A DNA stretch of 60,000 bases from Adiantum capillus-veneris. Its lineage: Eukaryota > Streptophyta > Polypodiopsida > Polypodiales > Pteridaceae. The DNA lies in contig CM043959.1 of NCBI GenBank assembly GCA_014529385.2, positions 8,337,526-8,397,525 on the forward strand, given 5' to 3'. The position numbers and the translations under genes were made by a program. The notes beneath the pieces were generated by a model. That model was not told the origin of the DNA. It saw only the letters and a list, made by a program, of their open reading frames with translations, and did not search any database. Below are positions 56,264 to 60,000 of the stretch, piece by piece (position 1 is the first letter of the stretch; every line of letters begins with the position of its first letter).

Positions 56264-57002
56264 CGAAGCTTTTGGAAGAAGATTTCATCTTTCGAGTGGA
56301 GGAGTCTGAATGGGTCTCTCCAGTTGTTATTGTGCCCAAGAAGAACGAAAGATTAAGGATATGTGTTGATTTCAAACCTTTGAATGTTGCCACAAAAAGA
56401 AATCATTATCCACTACCCTTCCTAGATGAAATCCTCAATCAGGTTGCGGGTCATGAACGTTACTCAATCATGGATGGATTTTTTGGCTACTTTCAGATCT
56501 TGATAGTGATTGAAGATCGATCGAAGATGACCTTCATTACTCCCTGGGGTTGTTTTGCCTACAAAAGAATGCCTTTTGGGCTGGTTAATGCATATGCTAC
56601 CTTCCAAGAATGGATGAATAGTGTGTTTGGTCCCTACTTGGGTAAGTTCATTCATGTTTTCATGGTGGATGACATTGGGTGTTATAGCTCAAGGGTCACA
56701 CATTTGGAGAAGCTGAGGTTGAGTTTTGAAAGGCTTCAACAAGAGGGTGGGCAACTCAACCCAAAGAAGTGTAAGTTTGCTCATGCCAGAGTCCATTTTC
56801 TAGGACATGTGGTTTCCCAAAATGGAATAGAAGCTGACCCAGAGAAAGTTAAGGCTTTATTGCTTATGGATCCGCCCAGCAACACAAAGGATTTAGCATC
56901 ATTTGTGCATAAGCTCAGGTACTTGTCACGTTTTTTCTGGATGCTATGTCAATATGTGTATCCTCTCCAGAAATTGAGTCAAAGAGTTCAAGGGTTTGAT
57001 GG
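56224..57002 (+). pseudogene. Tat-like reverse transcriptase
   Basis: Contains 'ESEWVSPVVIVPKKNERLRI', 'CVDFKPLNVATKRNHYPLPF', 'YSIMDGFFGYFQI' (first catalytic Asp), 'MPFGLVNAYATFQEWM', 'FMVDDIGCYS' (catalytic Asp pair, about 56667-56672), 'LNPKKCKFAHARVHFLGHVV' and 'LRYLSRFF'. The frame is open through the domain. The sequence then departs from family expectation at about 57003. Confidence 0.88.
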
Positions 57003-57390
57003 AAGAGTTTGCACCTCTCGTTGTAAGTTCACCACCTACAACAACATTGCAAATAAAATCATAGAAGAGTACCTTACCACCCTTGCAACTAGATGAAACG
57101 CATAAGGCGGTCGAAAACTATTGGTTAAAGCCTTCACCCATAACAACTTGGAGCAATTGGTTTCAAAAGGTGACGAAATCATTCCAAAAGATATGATCTA
57201 CCCAAGAAAGGGGGGAGTGTTTGCTTACATCCATCATTCACTTGCTTCCCTCTCAACCTTCCTCCTGACCTTTCAATCTCCAATCCTAGGGAATATATAT
57301 ATAAAGCTTTATACTCACAAAAACAAGATAAAAAAGTAAAAGAGCAAGAGCCACCAAACAATAATGTGGAAACTTACAAGTTCTATACAT
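57003..57390. other. 388-bp foreign segment between RT and RNase H
   Basis: The coding sequence leaves RT at GGTTTGATGG (57002) and resumes at AATGAAGACATG (57397) with the normal RT-RNase H junction. The inserted stretch contains TATATATATAAAG (about 57292), a TATA-box-like tract, and no family motif I recognise. It may be a small mobile element or a gene fragment. No clear target duplication or inverted ends were seen. Confidence 0.5.
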
Positions 57391-58016
57391 AACACAATGA
57401 AGACATGCAACAGGCTTTTGATGGCATCAAGGAGGTATTAGGTGGTTTACCAATAGTGAGTCCTCCCGACTTGTAGTCGATTTTCTATGTATCTATTAGT
57501 GTGGGGTCAGTAGCTTTTGGGTCGGTTCTCTTACAAAAGCAAGGAAGGAACTTCAAGCCAATTTATTTTGAGAGCAAGATGAAGAATGTAAGCGAGTTCT
57601 CCTACACGGAAATGGAACAGTGGGTATTTGCCTTGATTCTTGCTTGTCGAAGGTTCAAAACCTATGTGTTGCCCCAAAAGTTCTATGTGCTCACCACATC
57701 GGATCTTTTTCCTGATGTAGTACAACATTTGAAGCCTAGTAAGCGCATATTAAAGTGGACTTTGGAGCTTCAAGAGTATGAGTTTGAGTTTAAAGTGGAT
57801 CATTCTGTTAAAGCTCACTTGGCAGACATAGTCGTACATAAGGGGGTCAAACTTCCATCTTACCCAAGGGTTGACAAGGATGATCATGAAGAGGAATTAG
57901 ATCCAAGTATTAAGAACCCAAAAGGCGATGTAATCTTTTCTAGAGCTTACGATCTTGATGAAGCTGAAAGTAACAATGAGGCCGAGTACCTCACGCTTTT
58001 CCTTGGGTTGAAGTAG
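57391..58016 (+). pseudogene. Tat-like RNase H and start of second RNase H
   Basis: 'NEDMQQAFDGIKEVLGG', 'PIVSPPDL', then, after a stop, 'FYVSISVGSVAFGSVLLQKQ', 'YTEMEQWVFALILACRRFK' and 'LKWTLELQEYEFEF' are the RT-linked RNase H. Further on, 'NPKGDVIFSRAYDLDEAESN' and 'NNEAEYLTLFLGLK' open a second, archaeal-type RNase H, whose Glu is present but whose first Asp strand seems to be missing. A stop follows at 58014. Confidence 0.78.
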
Positions 58017-58019
58017 TGT

Positions 58020-58387
58020 GTTGAGTTTGGATTGAAGAGGGGGATGCATTGCTAGTCATGAATCAGTTGCTTGGTTTGTGGAATGTTAAGAAAGACAATT
58101 TGAAGAAGTGGTTCTATGGCATCAAGAAGCTTTTGCATGAGTTCCAGAAGATACAGTTTAAGCATGTTCCTCGTGAGCAGAATAAAGAAAATGATGAGTT
58201 GGCTAGGGACAAGTTGGATGCCTTGGTAGCTGCTTTAAAGGTCAAGGAAGCCTTGTATGCAGGAAGGGAATCATTGCAAGATGTGGAAGTATTTCTGAGT
58301 AAAGGGCAATGTCCAGAAGGCATGTCAAAAGTTCGGCGTCAGAGAATAGTTGCAAAAGGAAGAAATTACACATTGGTAGTTAGGTGA
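58020..58387 (+). pseudogene. second RNase H, C-terminal part
   Basis: Picks up after a frameshift: 'GDALLVMNQLLGLWNVKKDN' (catalytic Asp of the third strand), 'KLLHEFQKIQFKHVPREQNK' and 'DELARDKLDALV', the HVPREQN-x-x-AD-LA signature of archaeal-type RNase H in Tat elements. The Asp of the A-D-x-L-A motif reads ND-ELA. Confidence 0.72.
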
Positions 58388-59569
58388 GGATCTCATGCTT
58401 TATGGCAAGGATAGCATTTTGAGAAAAGTGCCGTACAAAGAAGAGATAGTCTTGATTTTGGAGCACTGCCATGAAGAAACAGGCCATCAAGGCAAGGATC
58501 AGGTTGTCTTTCATGTTTTGAGAGTAGGTTAATGTTGGCCCTCTATGATGAGAGATGCTTATTTTTGGTGCAAGTCATGCCATGAATGCGAAGTGTTTGC
58601 AAATCAGAAGCTTTTGGTTGAGCCTCAGAAAGCTATAATGTCTTTTGATGCATTTGCAAAATGGGGAGTAGATGCTTTAGGTCCAATGCCGAGGACCAAC
58701 AATGGCAAAAGGTATATCCTTGTGGATGTGGACTATTTGACAAAATGGGTTGAGACAAGAGCAGTAAAATATGTAACAGCAGGAAAAGTGGACTCTTTTG
58801 TATATGAACAGGTGTGTTCTAGGTTTGGAGCTCCTATGGTTATCATTTCTGATCGTGGACCAGGGTTTAGGGGAAAACTTGTTGCTGCTCTCATGGAGAA
58901 ATTGGAAATTCAGCATAGGCATTCGTCTGCTTACTACCCACAATGCAATGGGCTGGTTGAGAACTGCAATGTTCAAATTTTGAAGATGCTATCAAAGTAT
59001 GCTAGGGAGCATCCTAAAGAGTGGGACTTGGACTTGGAAAAGTGTTTGTGGTCTTATAGAACTGCGTATAGAGTGTTAACACAGTTTACACCACATGAAC
59101 TTGTTTATGGAAAAGAAGCTCTTATGCCCATACAAGTGCAATTAGATGCCTTGAAGTTGTTGTGCAAAATGCAAGGTGAGCATAATGACAAGTTGCAAGA
59201 AAGAATTCTTTCTCTAGAGTTTCTACGAATGAATAGAGAGAAAGCCAATGATTATTATCTTCAGCAAAAGCAGAGACAAGGATGGAGAAAATGAATAAGA
59301 GGCTACCAGAGAAAGAGATCAAAGAGGGAGATCTGGTGATGAAGTATGATGCTCGCTTGGATTTTACTTTTCAAAAGAAGTTGAGGGACAGATGGTTGGG
59401 TCTCTACAGAGTGAAGCATGTATTTCATAATGGCAGCTATAAGTTGGAAAAATTGTCTAGTGAACGTTTGTGCTACAAAATAAATGGGTATAGATTGAAG
59501 AAATATTTTGCAAGGGATGTGGTTCCAGATGCAAATAGTCTCTTGATTGAGCATAAATGCTCTACCTAG
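58388..59569 (+). pseudogene. Tat-like integrase
   Basis: HHCC finger: 'LEHCHEETGHQGKDQ' and, after a stop at 58530, 'CKSCHECEVF'. Core: Asp 58671 ('WGVDALGPMP'), Asp 58851 ('IISDRGPGF') and Glu 58959 ('YYPQCNGLVENCN'), a correct D,D(35)E. The C-terminal part ('RDRWLGLYRVKHVFHNGSYK', 'INGYRLKKYF') is in a second frame from 59282. One stop and one frameshift inactivate it. Confidence 0.86.
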
Positions 59570-59587
59570 AGGGTGGGCAATGATGAT
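59569..59587 (+). other. polypurine tract region of the Tat-like element
   Basis: AGAGGGTGGG, then a short AT-rich spacer, immediately before the 3' LTR start at 59588. Confidence 0.5.
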
Positions 59588-60000
59588 TGACCGCTTTTGG
59601 CATGTAAAAATTAGCGTTTATATGCATGGTCATATGTACAAAAATATGTAAATACATGCATTTGGGATCTTTGCAAAGTGGTTTCAAGTTCGAAAAAAGG
59701 TGCAACGTGTGCACATTGTAAATATGTGTGCTTGCGTGTCGGTAGTCGTGCATACGTACATGCCTGGATAGGGTATCGAGGCCTTGGATATGGTTCTAGG
59801 TGGCTTATTTTGGTTCTATATAATGTGTTTGAACTTTCTAGAATGTAAATAATGCAAGTGACAAGTGTGGGTACTCTCATCCCGCTCGAGAAGTTTGACA
59901 CATGTGGTAACTGTCTATTTGCGGCGCCTGATTTGCGGTGATACATGCATCGCCCTAGAAGTGGTCAAAAATGGAATGTGGGGATGTGGAAATGCACTTT
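59588..60000 (+). repeat. 3' LTR of the Tat-like element, truncated by the window
   Basis: Begins TGACCGCTTTTGGCATG and aligns with 52742-53154 to the window end, with roughly 17 differences in 413 positions by eye. About 800 bases more are expected to the right. Confidence 0.9.

Larger units (their letters stand above)
52742..60000 (+). mobile_element. Tat-like Ty3/gypsy element with dual RNase H, cut by window edge
   Basis: Direct repeats at 52742-53154 and 59588-60000 (about 4% different by eye) are the two LTRs. Between them lie a primer site, gag, protease, RT, RNase H, a second (archaeal-type) RNase H and integrase, the Tat-lineage arrangement. Frameshifts and stops occur in gag and pol. 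It is older than the chromovirus by LTR divergence. The left flank is CACTA transposase; the right flank is outside the window. Confidence 0.9.

Overview
This window is repetitive nuclear DNA of a land plant. The evidence is plant-type Ty1/copia and Ty3/gypsy elements (chromovirus and Tat-like), a plant L1-type LINE whose ORF1 carries a DUF4283-like region and a CCHC knuckle, CACTA (En/Spm) termini and transposase remnants, tRNA-derived SINE-like units, and many AG/AC microsatellites. No confident host gene and no bacterial-type feature was found. The density and depth of nesting suggest a large, repeat-rich genome; the species cannot be named from this sequence.

Left part (1-25.8 kb). A decayed LINE on the minus strand (1-3203) runs off the left edge. 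A CACTA terminus (3433-3895) abuts a broken Ty1/copia element (3938-5645, resuming at 14552). An almost intact Ty3/gypsy chromovirus (5646-14551) is inserted in that copia. It has two 1592-bp LTRs differing at about 11 positions by eye, an initiator-Met-type primer site, and one gag-pol frame broken by a single TGA. A diverged, 5'-truncated sibling follows (about 18890-25835), itself carrying a 463-bp TIR element.

Middle part (25.8-49.8 kb). This is mostly decayed material: a minus-strand copia element with a long inverted repeat and an internal segmental repeat (27.7-30.35 kb), a minus-strand gypsy integrase tail (31.56-32.29 kb), copia LTR fragments (26.1 and 39.3 kb), a tRNA-derived SINE (45.1-45.3 kb), and a minus-strand gypsy gag-protease remnant (46.7-49.8 kb). 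Long stretches (14.8-17.8, 34.2-39.25, 39.6-43.3 kb) hold nothing I can name.

Right part (49.8-60 kb). A three-level nest: a CACTA element starts at 49791 inside the minus-strand gypsy gag and carries the 3' exons of a CACTA transposase (DUF4216-like). A Tat-like gypsy element with two RNase H domains begins at 52742, inside or directly beside the CACTA, and its 3' LTR runs off the right edge.

All elements are or were self-mobilising parasites: gag makes the particle, protease/RT/RNase H/integrase copy and insert it, and non-autonomous units (SINEs, the TIR element) would borrow machinery from others. The most unusual signal is in the U3 of the young chromovirus LTR: four ATTGG/CCAAT inverted pairs with a nearly constant 21-22 bp offset, one of which persists in the diverged sibling LTR.
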